64,000 nt of DNA from contig NZ_JARZAJ010000009.1 of NCBI RefSeq assembly GCF_029892105.1, positions 173,492 to 237,491 of the forward strand. The letters run 5' to 3'. The position numbers and the translations under genes are program-made. The stretch is from Kitasatospora sp. GP82. GTDB taxonomy: Bacteria > Actinomycetota > Actinomycetes > Streptomycetales > Streptomycetaceae. The stretch's first letter is position 1. The number at the start of each line of letters is the position of its first letter. The notes under the pieces are model-generated. The model saw only the letters and a list, made by a program, of their open reading frames with translations. It had not been told where the DNA came from and searched no databases. Below, one piece after another: positions 44,244 through 53,449 of the stretch.

Positions 44244-45461
44244 ATGTCCCACGAACTGCCCGAACACCCCGACTGGTTGTGGCGCACCCCCGACCCGAAG
44301 CGGGCCTACGACGTCGTCATCGTCGGTGCCGGCGGCCATGGACTCGCCACCGCCTACTACCTCGCCCGCGACCACGGCATCACCGACGTCGCCGTGCTGG
44401 AACGCGGGTGGCTGGCCGGCGGGAACATGGCCCGCAACACCACGATCATCCGCTCCAACTACCTGTGCGACGCCAGCGCCGCGATCTACGAGCACGCGCT
44501 CAAGCTGTGGGAGACGCTGCCCGAGGAACTGGAGTACGACTTCCTGTTCAGCCAGCGCGGTGTGCTCAACCTGGCCCACACCCTCCAGGACGTCCGCGAG
44601 GGCATCCGGCGCGTCCACGCGAACCGGCTGGGCGGCATCGACGCCCAGTGGCTCGACCCGGACGAGGTCCGTGCCTTCTGCCCGATCGTCAACACCTCAC
44701 CGGAGGTCAGGTACCCGGTCCTGGGGGCGACCTTGCAGCCCCGCGCCGGCATCGCCAAGCACGATCACGTCGCCTGGGCACTGGCCCGCAAGGCCGACGC
44801 GTACGGCATCGACCTGATCCAGGGCTGCGAGGTGACCGGCTTCGTCCGCGACGGCGAGCGCGTCGTCGGAGTGGAGACCACCCGGGGCCGGATCGGCGCC
44901 GGACGGGTCGCGCTCGCCGCAGCCGGGCACACCAGCACCCTGGCCGATCTGCTGGGCCTGCGGCTGCCACTGCAGAGCCACCCGCTCCAGGCCCTGGTCT
45001 CCGAACTGCTCGAACCCGTACACCCGACCGTCGTGATGTCCAACCATGTGCACGTCTACGTCAGCCAGGCGCACAAGGGCGAGCTGGTCATGGGGGCGGG
45101 CATCGACTCGTACAACGGCTACGGCCAGCGCGGCTCGTTCCACCAGATCGAGCACCAGATGGCCGCCGCCCTCGAACTGTTCCCGATCTTCGCCCGTGCG
45201 CATGTGCTGCGCACCTGGGGCGGGATCGTCGACGTCACCCCGGACGCCTCCCCGATCATCGGCAGCACGCCGATCGAGAACCTCTACCTCAACTGCGGCT
45301 GGGGGACGGGCGGTTTCAAGGCGACTCCGGCCTCCGGCCGGGTGTACGCGGACACCATCGCCACCGGTACACCGCACCCGCTGGCAGCGCCGTTCGCGCT
45401 GGAGCGTTTCACCACCGGGGCCCTCATCGACGAGCACGGCGCCGCTGCCGTCGCCCACTGA
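44244..45461 (+). CDS. soxB: Sarcosine oxidase subunit beta
   Basis: A 405-residue FAD/FMN subunit of heterotetrameric sarcosine oxidase, which oxidises sarcosine to glycine, hydrogen peroxide and a one-carbon unit on tetrahydrofolate. The length is standard. The N-terminal nucleotide motif is [20 protein letters not shown], followed by [20 protein letters not shown], a hallmark of SoxB, and the C-terminal flavin contact [13 protein letters not shown]. The ATG at 44244 has GAGGGG nine bases upstream; earlier in-frame codons lie within the promoter. First gene of soxBDAG, all in the same direction with tiny gaps or overlaps. Confidence 0.95.
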   Translation: MSHELPEHPDWLWRTPDPKRAYDVVIVGAGGHGLATAYYLARDHGITDVAVLERGWLAGGNMARNTTIIRSNYLCDASAAIYEHALKLWETLPEELEYDFLFSQRGVLNLAHTLQDVREGIRRVHANRLGGIDAQWLDPDEVRAFCPIVNTSPEVRYPVLGATLQPRAGIAKHDHVAWALARKADAYGIDLIQGCEVTGFVRDGERVVGVETTRGRIGAGRVALAAAGHTSTLADLLGLRLPLQSHPLQALVSELLEPVHPTVVMSNHVHVYVSQAHKGELVMGAGIDSYNGYGQRGSFHQIEHQMAAALELFPIFARAHVLRTWGGIVDVTPDASPIIGSTPIENLYLNCGWGTGGFKATPASGRVYADTIATGTPHPLAAPFALERFTTGALIDEHGAAAVAH

Positions 45462-45477
45462 CCCTGCGGGAGGACGC

Positions 45478-45756
45478 ATGCTGCTCATCGCCTGTCCCTG
45501 GTGCGGCGAGCGTGACGAGGTCGAGTTCCACTACGGCGGCCAGGCCCATGTCGCCTACCCGAGCGACCCCGAGGCACTCTCCGACGCCGAGTGGGCCCAG
45601 TACCTCTTCGTCCGCGACAACCCCAAGGGGCCGTTCGCGGAACGCTGGTCGCACGCCGCCGGGTGCCGTCGCTGGTTCAACGTGGTCCGCCACACCGTCA
45701 CCCACGAGATCCTGGCCGTCCACCCGGCCGGCCGGCCGAAGCCGGTGATCGCATGA
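45478..45756 (+). CDS. soxD: Sarcosine oxidase subunit delta
   Basis: A 92-residue zinc-binding subunit. It begins MLLIACPWCGERDEVEFHYG and has the later His/Cys cluster (SHAAGCRRWFNVVRHTVTHE) that coordinates zinc in SoxD proteins. GGGAGGA lies just upstream. Its TGA overlaps the ATG of soxA (ATGA), indicating translational coupling. Confidence 0.95.
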   Translation: MLLIACPWCGERDEVEFHYGGQAHVAYPSDPEALSDAEWAQYLFVRDNPKGPFAERWSHAAGCRRWFNVVRHTVTHEILAVHPAGRPKPVIA

Positions 45757-48620
45757 CCCAGCCCCACCGCCTCGCCGACGGCGGACGTCTCGACCGCAGC
45801 ACCCCCGTCCGGTTCACCTTCGACGGTACCGAGTACACCGGGTACCCGGGCGACACCCTCGCCTCGGCGCTGCTCGCCAACGGCGTGATCGAGGTCGCGC
45901 CCAGCCTCTACCGCAGGCGTCCGCGCGGGATCGCCACCGCCGGCGTCGACGAGCCCCACGCGCTGGTGCAGGTCGCCGAGCCCATGCTGGCGGCCACCAC
46001 GGTGGAGCTGCACGACGGACTGTCGGCCACCAGCCTCCCAGGACTGGGCCGGCTCGATCAGGCGTCCGACGAGGCCGTCCACGACAAGATGTACGGCCAC
46101 GCCGACGTGGTGGTCATCGGCGGCGGCCCGGCCGGACTCGCCGCCGCTCTTGCCGCCGCCCGCTCCGGGGCCCGCACCGTCCTGGTCGACGACCAGCCGG
46201 AACTCGGCGGCGCCCTGCTCAGCGGGCACGAGGAGATCGGCGGCCGGCCGGCCCTGGAGTGGGTCGAAGCCGTCCGTGCCGAGCTGTCCGACACGGCCGA
46301 GGTACGGATCCTCACCCGCTCCACGGCGATCGGCTACCACGACCAGAACTACCTGCTGATCGCCGAACGCCGTACCGGTCACCTCGGCCCGCAGCCCCTC
46401 CCGGCCGCCGGCCGAGGGAGGCTCTGGCACGTCCGCGCCCGCCAGGTGGTCCTGGCCACCGGAGCGCACGAGCACCCGATGGTGTTCGCGGGCAACGACC
46501 GCCCGGGGGTCATGTCCGCCGCCGCAGTGCGCAGCTACCTCAACAGGTACGCCGTGCTGCCCGGCCGCCGAGCGGTCGTCCTCACCACCAACGATCACGC
46601 CTACGGCACCGCGCTCGACCTGGCCGCCGCCGGCGTCGAGGTGGCCGCGCTGGTCGACACCCGTCCGCAGCCGCCCGTCGCCCTGGCCGAAGCCGCCCGC
46701 CGGGCCGGGATCGAGGTGCTCGCCGGCTCGGCCGTGGTGGGTACCTCGGGCGACACCCGGATCGCCTCGGCCCGCATCGCCGAACTCGCCCCCGACGACA
46801 CTCTCCGGGGGCCGGTACGCGAGTTGGGCTGCGACCTGCTCGCCGTCTCCGGCGGTTGGAGCCCCGCCGTGCACCTGTGGAGTCAGTCCCGCGGCAGTCT
46901 GCGCTTCGACGAGGCGCTCGCCGCTTTCGTCCCCGCGCAGGCGGCGCAGCAGGTCCGGGCCGTGGGAGCCGCGCGCGGCACCTACGACCTGGCCGGCTGC
47001 CTGCGCGAGGGGTCCGCCGCCGGAGCGGAGGCCGCGACGCTCGCCGGTTTCGAAGCCGCCGCCCCGCCGGTACCGCCGAGCGTCGGCGACCCGCGGCCCG
47101 CCCTGCCGCGACCGGTCTGGCTGGTACCGGCCGAAGAGGGCGAACCGGCCACCTGGCGCGACCACTTCGTGGACTCGCAGCGCGACGCCACCGTCGCGGA
47201 CGTGCACCGGGCGATCCGGGCCGGGATGCGCTCCATCGAGCACATCAAGCGCTACACCACCATCGGCACCGCGCACGACCAGGGCAAGGCCGCCGGGCCC
47301 ACCGCGATCGGGGTCATCTCCAGGCTCCTGGGCGCGAGTTCACCGGCCGAGGTCGGCACCACGACCTTCCGCGGCCCGTACACCCCGGTCTCCTTCGCGC
47401 TCCTGGCCGGCCGCGAGCGCGGCGGGCTCTTCGACCCCGTCCGCACCACGTCGATCCATCCCTGGCACGCCGAGCACGGCGCGGTCTTCGAGAACGTCGG
47501 CCAGTGGAAGCGCCCCCGCTACTACCCGCGCCCCGGAGAGGACATGGACGCCGCCGTGCTGCGCGAGTGCCGCGCGGCCCGTGGCGCTGTGGCCGCCATG
47601 GACGTCTCCACGCTCGGCAAGATCGACGTCATCGGCGCAGACGCCGGAGCGTTCCTCGACCGTGTCTACACCAACGGCTTCGCCGGACTGGCCGTGGGGT
47701 CGGCGCGTTACGGCATCATGTGCCGCCCCGACGGCATGGTCTTCGACGACGGCGTCACCGTACGCCTCGCCGACGACCACTACTACCTCACCACGACCAC
47801 GGGCAATGCCGCCGCCGTGCTCGACTGGCTGGAGGAGTGGTTGCAGACCGAGTGGCCCGAACTGCGGGTCCACTGCACCTCGGTGACCGAGCAGTGGGCC
47901 ACGGTCGCGGTGGTCGGGCCCGAGTCCCGAGCGGTCCTGGCAGACCTCGCACCGGACCTGGACGTGTCCAAGGAGGCCTTCCCGTTCATGACGGCACGTC
48001 AGGCCACGCTGTCGAACGGCATCCCGGCCCGGATCTGCCGCATCTCCTTCTCCGGTGAACTCGCCTACGAGATCAACGTGCCGAGCTGGTACGGCCTCGC
48101 CGTCTGGGAGGCGGTGCTCGCCGCGGGCGAAGGGCACGGCATCACCCCGTACGGCACCGAGACCATGCACGTGCTGCGCGCCGAGAAGGGCTACCCCATC
48201 GTCGGGCAGGACACCGACGGCACCGTCACCCCGCAGGACCTCGGCATGGAGTGGATCGTCGCCAAGCACAAGCAGTTCATCGGCAAACGCTCCTTCCGCC
48301 GCGCGGACACCGCCCGCGCCGACCGCCGCCGGCTCGTCGGACTGCTCCCGCTGGACCGCGCCGAGCTGCTCCCCGAAGGTGCCCAACTCATCGCCGACGA
48401 AACCGCGTTGACCGGCCCACCGGTCCGGATGATCGGCCACGTCACCTCCAGCTACCGCAGCGCCGCACTGGGGCGCACCTTCGCGCTGGCCCTCGTCGAG
48501 CGCGGCCGGGACCGGATCGGGGAGAAGGTCTACGCGCCGCTGCCCGACGGCCGCCTGGTCGCCGCCACCGTCACCGAACCCGTCCTCCTCGACCCGAAGG
48601 GAGCCCGCCGTGACGGTTGA
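45753..48620 (+). CDS. soxA: Sarcosine oxidase subunit alpha
   Basis: A 955-residue subunit of the usual length. In order: a 2Fe-2S-like N-terminal fold (FTFDGTEYTGYPGDTLASAL) as in SoxA, a pyridine-nucleotide/FAD-binding domain (VVVIGGGPAGLAAALAAARS and ATGAHEHPMVFAGNDRPGVM), and a C-terminal GcvT-type folate domain from about 580 (DVSTLGKIDVIGADAGAFLD, SFSGELAYEINVPSWYG, LRAEKGYPIVGQDTDGTVTP). The NAD and tetrahydrofolate sites of this subunit complete the complex with SoxBDG. It overlaps soxD by four bases and soxG by eleven. Confidence 0.95.
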   Translation: MTQPHRLADGGRLDRSTPVRFTFDGTEYTGYPGDTLASALLANGVIEVAPSLYRRRPRGIATAGVDEPHALVQVAEPMLAATTVELHDGLSATSLPGLGRLDQASDEAVHDKMYGHADVVVIGGGPAGLAAALAAARSGARTVLVDDQPELGGALLSGHEEIGGRPALEWVEAVRAELSDTAEVRILTRSTAIGYHDQNYLLIAERRTGHLGPQPLPAAGRGRLWHVRARQVVLATGAHEHPMVFAGNDRPGVMSAAAVRSYLNRYAVLPGRRAVVLTTNDHAYGTALDLAAAGVEVAALVDTRPQPPVALAEAARRAGIEVLAGSAVVGTSGDTRIASARIAELAPDDTLRGPVRELGCDLLAVSGGWSPAVHLWSQSRGSLRFDEALAAFVPAQAAQQVRAVGAARGTYDLAGCLREGSAAGAEAATLAGFEAAAPPVPPSVGDPRPALPRPVWLVPAEEGEPATWRDHFVDSQRDATVADVHRAIRAGMRSIEHIKRYTTIGTAHDQGKAAGPTAIGVISRLLGASSPAEVGTTTFRGPYTPVSFALLAGRERGGLFDPVRTTSIHPWHAEHGAVFENVGQWKRPRYYPRPGEDMDAAVLRECRAARGAVAAMDVSTLGKIDVIGADAGAFLDRVYTNGFAGLAVGSARYGIMCRPDGMVFDDGVTVRLADDHYYLTTTTGNAAAVLDWLEEWLQTEWPELRVHCTSVTEQWATVAVVGPESRAVLADLAPDLDVSKEAFPFMTARQATLSNGIPARICRISFSGELAYEINVPSWYGLAVWEAVLAAGEGHGITPYGTETMHVLRAEKGYPIVGQDTDGTVTPQDLGMEWIVAKHKQFIGKRSFRRADTARADRRRLVGLLPLDRAELLPEGAQLIADETALTGPPVRMIGHVTSSYRSAALGRTFALALVERGRDRIGEKVYAPLPDGRLVAATVTEPVLLDPKGARRDG

Positions 48621-49188
48621 CGGCCTCCGGCGCAGTCCGCTCGGCGACCTCCCCGAGACGCTCGGCCACGGAGTACGGCTGCGCGAGATCCCCTTCCTCA
48701 CCCAGCTGAACCTCCGCCTCGCACCCGGCGGCGGAGCCGCTGCCCGCGTCGCCGAGGTCCTGGGCGCAGCGCTGCCGACCGAGCCGAACACCGTCACCGA
48801 CTCCGGTGACCTGCGGCTGCTCTGGCTCGGCCCGGACGAGTGGTTGATCGTCGGCCCGGACGGCGCCGCTCCGGACACCGAGGGGCGGATCCGCACCGCC
48901 CTGCCGGGCGAGCACGCCTGTCTGGTGGACGTCTCCGCCAACCGGACCACGCTCGAACTGTCCGGGCCCGGTGCCCGCACCGTGCTCGAGAAGGGCTGCG
49001 CCCTGGATCTGCACCCGCGCGCGTTCACGCCGGGCCGCTGCGCGCAGACCCTGGTCTCCAAGGTCAACGTGGTGCTCGACCAACTGGACGCCGAGCCGCG
49101 CTACCGACTGCTCGTCCGTGGCTCGTTCGCGCGCTACCTCGCCGACTGGCTGCTCGACGCGATGTCGGACACGGCGCTGATCGGTTGA
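48610..49188 (+). CDS. soxG: Sarcosine oxidase subunit gamma
   Basis: A 192-residue SoxG, a structural subunit with a GcvT-like beta domain. It starts with GTG 48610 inside the end of soxA, preceded by AGGGAG. Motifs typical of SoxG: REIPFLTQLNLRL near the start and LLWLGPDEWLIVGP, then LVDVSANRTTLELSGPGAR and a C-terminal RGSFARYLADWLLDAM. Last gene of the operon. The folate-linked genes (purU, glyA, folD) that often follow sox operons are absent. Confidence 0.93.
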   Translation: MTVDGLRRSPLGDLPETLGHGVRLREIPFLTQLNLRLAPGGGAAARVAEVLGAALPTEPNTVTDSGDLRLLWLGPDEWLIVGPDGAAPDTEGRIRTALPGEHACLVDVSANRTTLELSGPGARTVLEKGCALDLHPRAFTPGRCAQTLVSKVNVVLDQLDAEPRYRLLVRGSFARYLADWLLDAMSDTALIG

Positions 49189-49462
49189 CCGGCGCTCACC
49201 GTGCGGATGGTCCTGGAGGCGCTGAGCCGGTTCGCAGGCGCTGTGCGGTTACGACCTGCTGCACGTTATCTATCCGTCGAGTAGCGGTATGCGCGGGGCC
49301 CGCCGGTACGCGATCACGCCGCCGGCATCGGTGACATCGCACGGGCAGCTCTTGTCCCCGAAACGCCTGGAACAACGGTTGAGGAGACGCCAATTACCAA
49401 TCCTCAACTGCCGAAGGCCCCGGGCCGACGGCCCGGGACAGAGCGGTTCGGCTCGCTCGCTG
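49189..49462. other. Gene-poor spacer after soxG
   Basis: Between soxG and the convergent unknown gene. Apart from the hairpin at 49419-49437 I see nothing: no conserved frame, repeat or RNA gene. Confidence 0.5.
49419..49437. terminator. Short perfect hairpin
   Basis: CCCGGGCC (49419-49426), loop GAC, GGCCCGGG (49430-49437), downstream of the leftward unknown gene that ends at 49463. Confidence 0.7.
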
Positions 49463-49957
49463 CTACGCCGAGACCACCGCGATGTGCAGCTTGCCGTCGA
49501 CCACGGCCCAGGAGACGTCGGACGGCGTCCCCGCGGTTCCACTCTCCTGCAGCGGGAAGACGTAGACGCCCTCCGTCGGCACACTGAGATCGCGGAACAG
49601 CGGCTTCTTGCTGATCCAGATCCGGTCGTCGCCGTCCCACACCGTCGGGGTGTCGTAGTAGAAGTAGCCATGCGTACGCAGCTCGTCGGCGATGCTCTCG
49701 GCCTGCTCCCTCAGCCCGGCGAGCCGCGCCTCGGGTATGGCGTCCGGTCCGGTGCTGAACGCCACGACGTGGTAGACGTTGCTGTCGCCGTAGTCACGCG
49801 TGGCAAGGACGCTGGCGCGCGCCACTCCCTTCGTGCTCGCACGGGAGAACAGGTCGTGGTTCTTCTTGGCCCGTCGCCCGAAGAGTCCACCGCCGAGGAG
49901 CTCCTTGAGCCCCTCCACGGAATCGAGCTTGCTGGTCAGTCCAGGGTTCTGCGACAC
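49463..49957 (-). CDS. Conserved-looking protein of unknown function (164 aa)
   Basis: I do not recognise the family. The GTG at 49957 has AAAGG nine bases upstream. The protein starts with a helical, basic segment (SKLDSVEGLKELLGGGLFGR), then an alpha/beta part with aromatic strands (VYHVVAFSTGPDAIPEARLA, ELRTHGYFYYDTPTVWDGDD) and a C-terminal beta segment. There is no signal peptide, membrane helix or catalytic motif. Codon use is typical of the host. It is convergent with the sox operon and separated by a hairpin. Nothing in the context predicts a role. Confidence 0.7.
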   Translation of the reverse strand: MSQNPGLTSKLDSVEGLKELLGGGLFGRRAKKNHDLFSRASTKGVARASVLATRDYGDSNVYHVVAFSTGPDAIPEARLAGLREQAESIADELRTHGYFYYDTPTVWDGDDRIWISKKPLFRDLSVPTEGVYVFPLQESGTAGTPSDVSWAVVDGKLHIAVVSA

Positions 49958-50111
49958 GTGTTGTCGCCTTTCCAGTAGTGCTGTTCGTGCAGCATGAGGG
50001 CGTCAGGCTACAGAAACCGGACACAAATGCACAGTTGATTCATGAGCGCTTCGGATCCCGGCTTCGACGGGGTGTCAGCAGGGCCGAAGGCCGGGGCTTA
50101 GAGTCGCCCCT

Positions 50112-50423
50112 ATGTCCGACACCAGCAACACCCGAGTCATCGACGACGAAGAGAACAAAGAGGACGAACACGACGGAGGCGCGGGCTTCTACGGGTACGT
50201 CATGGGTTTCCTCGTCACCGTGGGCCTTGCCGTCGCCCTCAACACCTCGCTCTGGGACGACCAGATAGCAGGCGAGCACCACCACGGCCGGGGCGCCTGG
50301 CTGGCGAACCTCATGAACAGGCTGGGCCAGACCACGGTCACCCTCGTCCTGGCCGCCATCGCGCTCCTCATCCTCTTCCTCGCGGTGCGCGAGTTCCGCA
50401 AGCTGAAGGCGTTCGCGCAGTAG
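50112..50423 (+). CDS. Small two-helix membrane protein
   Basis: A 103-residue protein with an acidic N-terminus (about 20 residues), a first membrane helix around 27-45 (FYGYVMGFLVTVGLAVALN), a His-containing loop with GEHHHGRG and a second helix around 75-92 (VTLVLAAIALLILFLAVREF) ending in a basic tail. No known domain. There is no ribosome binding site before the ATG at 50112, but a TAGAGT box ends seven bases upstream, so the transcript may be leaderless. It converges on the Ser/Thr kinase gene with a hairpin between them. Confidence 0.75.
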   Translation: MSDTSNTRVIDDEENKEDEHDGGAGFYGYVMGFLVTVGLAVALNTSLWDDQIAGEHHHGRGAWLANLMNRLGQTTVTLVLAAIALLILFLAVREFRKLKAFAQ

Positions 50424-50436
50424 CGCCCGCCGGGGG

Positions 50437-50475
50437 CCGGTGCGGCACGCCGAACCCGGAGCGTGGCCGCACCGG
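50437..50475. terminator. Hairpin between the small membrane protein and the kinase
   Basis: CCGGTGCGGC (50437-50446) pairs with GCCGCACCGG (50466-50475); four more pairs (ACGC/GCGT) extend the stem past one bulged G. It serves two convergent genes. Confidence 0.7.
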
Positions 50476-50476
50476 T

Positions 50477-52126
50477 TCACCCGGGGCGCGGGTTGGTCCT
50501 CTTCACCAGGCCCTTGAAGTCCGCCGACAGGTAGGCGCTGCCGTACGCGTCCGTGACGTAGACCAGTACGGCGGGCCCCGGGTTGAACGTGTCGTACTGC
50601 ACGACGACGTACTCCTCGGTCGGGTGCTGGATGCCGAGGGTGGTGGCGGCCTGCTGCAGGAGCCCGGGGAGTGCGTCCCAGTTGACGGACTGGAGGTCCA
50701 CCGTCCTGTCCTCTGTGCCCATGGTGCCGCCACCCAGTGCACTGTGGGTGGTCTTGCCCTTGCGGTAGTCGAACCGGTCGAAGAGCCTCGGATTCGCCGC
50801 GGTCGGAGCGGCTGCGGCTGCGTGGTCCTGGTAGACCTCGAAGCTCGCGACCTGGGTGCCTCCCATCACCGGGCTCATGGCCTGGACCACGGAGCGCACA
50901 CCCTGCGGGGTGACCAGGCCCGGGCCGGTGTCGGAGGGGGTCGGCGTGGTGCTGCTCGGCGCGAAGTCCTGGAAGCCGTAGTGCATCACGTATGCCACCA
51001 CGGCGGCGAGCACCGTGCCCATGGCCCAGCTGGACCGGATCGCGTTGCGCCTGGCCTGGAGCCGGACCGGGCGGGGCCGGACCGTCCCAGCCGGTGTCCG
51101 GTGCCGCTGCGACGGGCCGCCGGAGGGCGGCGGCAGATCCTCGGGCAGCTCGGGGTGCACGCCGTCCAGCCGCGTCCGGGAGGGCGTGCCGGGCTGCGCG
51201 CTCAGCCTCAGGGTTTCCAGCGCGGCGCGCTCGGCCTCGGACACGGCTCCGGCGGCCGACCCGGGCCCCGGCCCGGCCGCTGACTCGGCCGCGGCGAGGA
51301 GCCGGTCGAGTTGCTCGGCGTCCGGCCGGGCCGCGGTGTCCCGGACCAGCAGCGCGGAGAGCACGGGGCCGAGCGGTCCGGAGCGCACGGGCGGCGGGAC
51401 CGGCTCATCGAGCACGGCGGCGAGCGTGGCGAGGCTGGTGGCGCGCCGCAGCGGATGGTGGCCCTCGACGGCGACATAGAGCATCATCCCCAACGACCAG
51501 AGGTCCGAGGCGGGGTTGCCCTCCTCGCCGCGGATCCGCTCGGGGGCGATGTACTCGGGTGAGCCGATCAGCGAACCGGTGGTGGTCAGACTGGTCGACT
51601 CCCGCAGGGCGGCGATGCCGAAGTCGGTGAGCACCGGCGTGCCGTCGGGGCGCAGCAGGACGTTCCCGGGCTTCACATCGCGGTGCTGGATACCGGCCGC
51701 ATGAGCGGCGCTCAGCGCGGACAGCACACCTCGGCCGAGCCGGGCCGCCTCGGCCGGCGACATCGGGCCTCGCGCCAGCCGCTCGTGCAGCGAGCCGCCG
51801 GTCACCAGCTCCATGACCAGCCAAGGATGCGGGAATTCGGGCAGGTCCACGATGTGATAGATCGTCACCACGTGGGGGTTGTTGAGACGGGCCAGCGAAC
51901 GGGCCTCGCGAAGCACCCGCTCGCGCAGCACGCGCGCGGCCTTCGGGTCGCCTTCGAGCAGCGCCGGGTCGGGAGGGCGTACCTCCTTCAGTGCGACTTC
52001 GCGGTGCAACGCGGTGTCGCGGGCCCGCCACACCAGTCCCATGCCTCCGCCGCCGAGCCGCTCCAGGACTTCGAAGCGACCATCAATGAGCTGGGTGTTC
52101 GGCCCCCCTGTGTTCATGGCGGTCAT
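50477..52126 (-). CDS. Transmembrane Ser/Thr protein kinase (PknB/Hanks type)
   Basis: A 549-residue receptor-like kinase. The Gly-rich loop is LGGGGMG (24-30), the ATP-anchoring Lys is 47 in ALKEV, the catalytic loop is HRDVKPGN (148-155) and the metal-binding DFG is 168-170, so the kinase should be active. After a Pro/Ala-rich juxtamembrane region comes a single membrane helix near 367-387 (SSWAMGTVLAAVVAYVMHYG) and an extracellular domain of about 160 residues with no PASTA repeats and no match I recognise. The ATG at 52126 has no obvious ribosome binding site; a second ATG lies nine bases on. It is divergent from the MerR regulator. Confidence 0.92.
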   Translation of the reverse strand: MTAMNTGGPNTQLIDGRFEVLERLGGGGMGLVWRARDTALHREVALKEVRPPDPALLEGDPKAARVLRERVLREARSLARLNNPHVVTIYHIVDLPEFPHPWLVMELVTGGSLHERLARGPMSPAEAARLGRGVLSALSAAHAAGIQHRDVKPGNVLLRPDGTPVLTDFGIAALRESTSLTTTGSLIGSPEYIAPERIRGEEGNPASDLWSLGMMLYVAVEGHHPLRRATSLATLAAVLDEPVPPPVRSGPLGPVLSALLVRDTAARPDAEQLDRLLAAAESAAGPGPGSAAGAVSEAERAALETLRLSAQPGTPSRTRLDGVHPELPEDLPPPSGGPSQRHRTPAGTVRPRPVRLQARRNAIRSSWAMGTVLAAVVAYVMHYGFQDFAPSSTTPTPSDTGPGLVTPQGVRSVVQAMSPVMGGTQVASFEVYQDHAAAAAPTAANPRLFDRFDYRKGKTTHSALGGGTMGTEDRTVDLQSVNWDALPGLLQQAATTLGIQHPTEEYVVVQYDTFNPGPAVLVYVTDAYGSAYLSADFKGLVKRTNPRPG

Positions 52127-52326
52127 CGTATGGGTCCGGCCCGGTCAGGCCCGCAGGGGGTCTGCCGGCCCTTCAGCGCAACAACCTCAGGCAGCAACTT
52201 CAGCATCTCACCATTGTCGGCCCAGCCGCCCACATCACCAGGCGCCGCTGACACCGGCCCAGATGAATGAGACCTCGGTCCGCGCGGCCGGCCTCACGGG
52301 CCGCCCGCGCACACCAGTACGGTAGG

Positions 52327-52346
52327 AACTCCCCCTGAGGGAGGTT
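52327..52346. promoter_or_regulatory. MerR-type operator dyad
   Basis: AACTCCCCCTGAGGGAGGTT: the arms AACtCCC and GGGaGGTT form the inverted repeat typical of MerR-family promoters. It ends six bases before the TTG start of the MerR gene, which implies autoregulation. Confidence 0.65.
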
Positions 52347-52352
52347 CAAGCC

Positions 52353-53282
52353 TTGTCCCCTGACGGCATGTGGAGCATCGGAGAGCTCGCCGAACACGCG
52401 GGCGTCACCGTCAAGACCGTCCGCTTCTACTCCGACCGCGGCCTGCTGCCCGAAACCACCCGCAGTACCGGAGGCCACCGCCGCTACGGTCCCGAAGCCC
52501 TCGACCGACTCCACCTGATCCGCTCCCTGCGCACCCTCGACCTGCCCGTCTCGGAGGTGGGCCGGGTCCTCGACCACGAGGACACGCTGGAGGACGTCAT
52601 CGCGGAGCAACTGCGCGAACTCGGCTCCCAACTGACCGCCCTGCGCTGGCGCGAAGCCGCCCTCCAGCTCCTCCGCGACTCCACCGCTCACGAACGCCCC
52701 GACCGACTGCGCCTGATCGGCGCCGTCACCACCCCGCCCGACACGGCCGCGCTGGCCCGCTTCTGGCGGCGCACGCTACCCGCACGACTTCCGGCCCGGC
52801 TGGCCTCGATGGTCCTCGACGCGGCTGTTCCGCAGCTCCCCGCCGATCCGACCCCGGCCCAGGTACTGGCCTTCGCCCGGCTGCACGCCATCGCCACAGC
52901 TCCGTGCCCTGCCACCAATCCGCGCCGGCCCGACGAGGACTACCGCCCGGCGGTGCTCTACGACGGTCTCGGCGAGGCGTACGCGCTGGCCTCGATGGAC
53001 CTGCGGGCACAGCGGCCACCGCACGAAGGCGAGGCACTCGACTGCTTCGTCTCCGCCCACGCCCACTCACGCGGCACGCGGGACACCCCCGCCTTCCGCC
53101 GCCGGCTCGCCGGCCTGCTCGCCCGGAGCGCCGATCCCGTCATCATCCGCTACTGGCAACTCGCCGCCGAACTGTCCGGCCCGGCGGAGCCGACCGCCGG
53201 CGCTGCCCACTACTGGCTCTGCGTCGCCCTGAAGGCCCAGATCGCCCGTCCAGCCCCTGTTCCGGGCGGCCCCACCCAATAG
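52353..53282 (+). CDS. MerR-family transcriptional regulator
   Basis: A 309-residue regulator. The N-terminal winged helix (WSIGELAEHAGVTVKTVRFY, DRGLLPETTRSTGGHRRYG) and following coiled dimer helix are canonical MerR. The C-terminal 200 residues form a long helical domain of a kind common in large streptomycete MerR proteins; its ligand is unknown. The start is a TTG at 52353 with GAGG eight bases upstream; an ATG 15 bases on (MWSIGEL) is an alternative. The only plausible targets nearby are itself and the divergent kinase. It is convergent with the PRPP synthetase gene. Confidence 0.88.
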   Translation: MSPDGMWSIGELAEHAGVTVKTVRFYSDRGLLPETTRSTGGHRRYGPEALDRLHLIRSLRTLDLPVSEVGRVLDHEDTLEDVIAEQLRELGSQLTALRWREAALQLLRDSTAHERPDRLRLIGAVTTPPDTAALARFWRRTLPARLPARLASMVLDAAVPQLPADPTPAQVLAFARLHAIATAPCPATNPRRPDEDYRPAVLYDGLGEAYALASMDLRAQRPPHEGEALDCFVSAHAHSRGTRDTPAFRRRLAGLLARSADPVIIRYWQLAAELSGPAEPTAGAAHYWLCVALKAQIARPAPVPGGPTQ

Positions 53283-53415
53283 CCGTGGTTGGCGAATCTC
53301 CGCTGCGGAGGGGCAGTCCGGGTCGGACAGGCTGCCCCAACCACCACGCCATCACGGCGGTCGGCGTTGCCGGCTGCGGGGCTGTGGCGTTGCCGGCGAG
53401 ACGCCGGGTGGGCCG

Positions 53416-53449
53416 GTCCTGATGGGAGACTTCAGCCTCCCATCAGGAC
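53416..53449. terminator. 13-bp hairpin shared by MerR and prs genes
   Basis: GTCCTGATGGGAG (53416-53428), eight-base loop, CTCCCATCAGGAC (53437-53449). The right arm contains the stop codon of the leftward prs gene. Confidence 0.75.

Noticed and set aside
52170..52190. A further GCGCAAC half-site (AGCGCAACAACC) upstream of the MerR gene
   Set aside because: It is a single half-site with no partner at the spacings seen in the choline island and no related gene nearby; probably chance.
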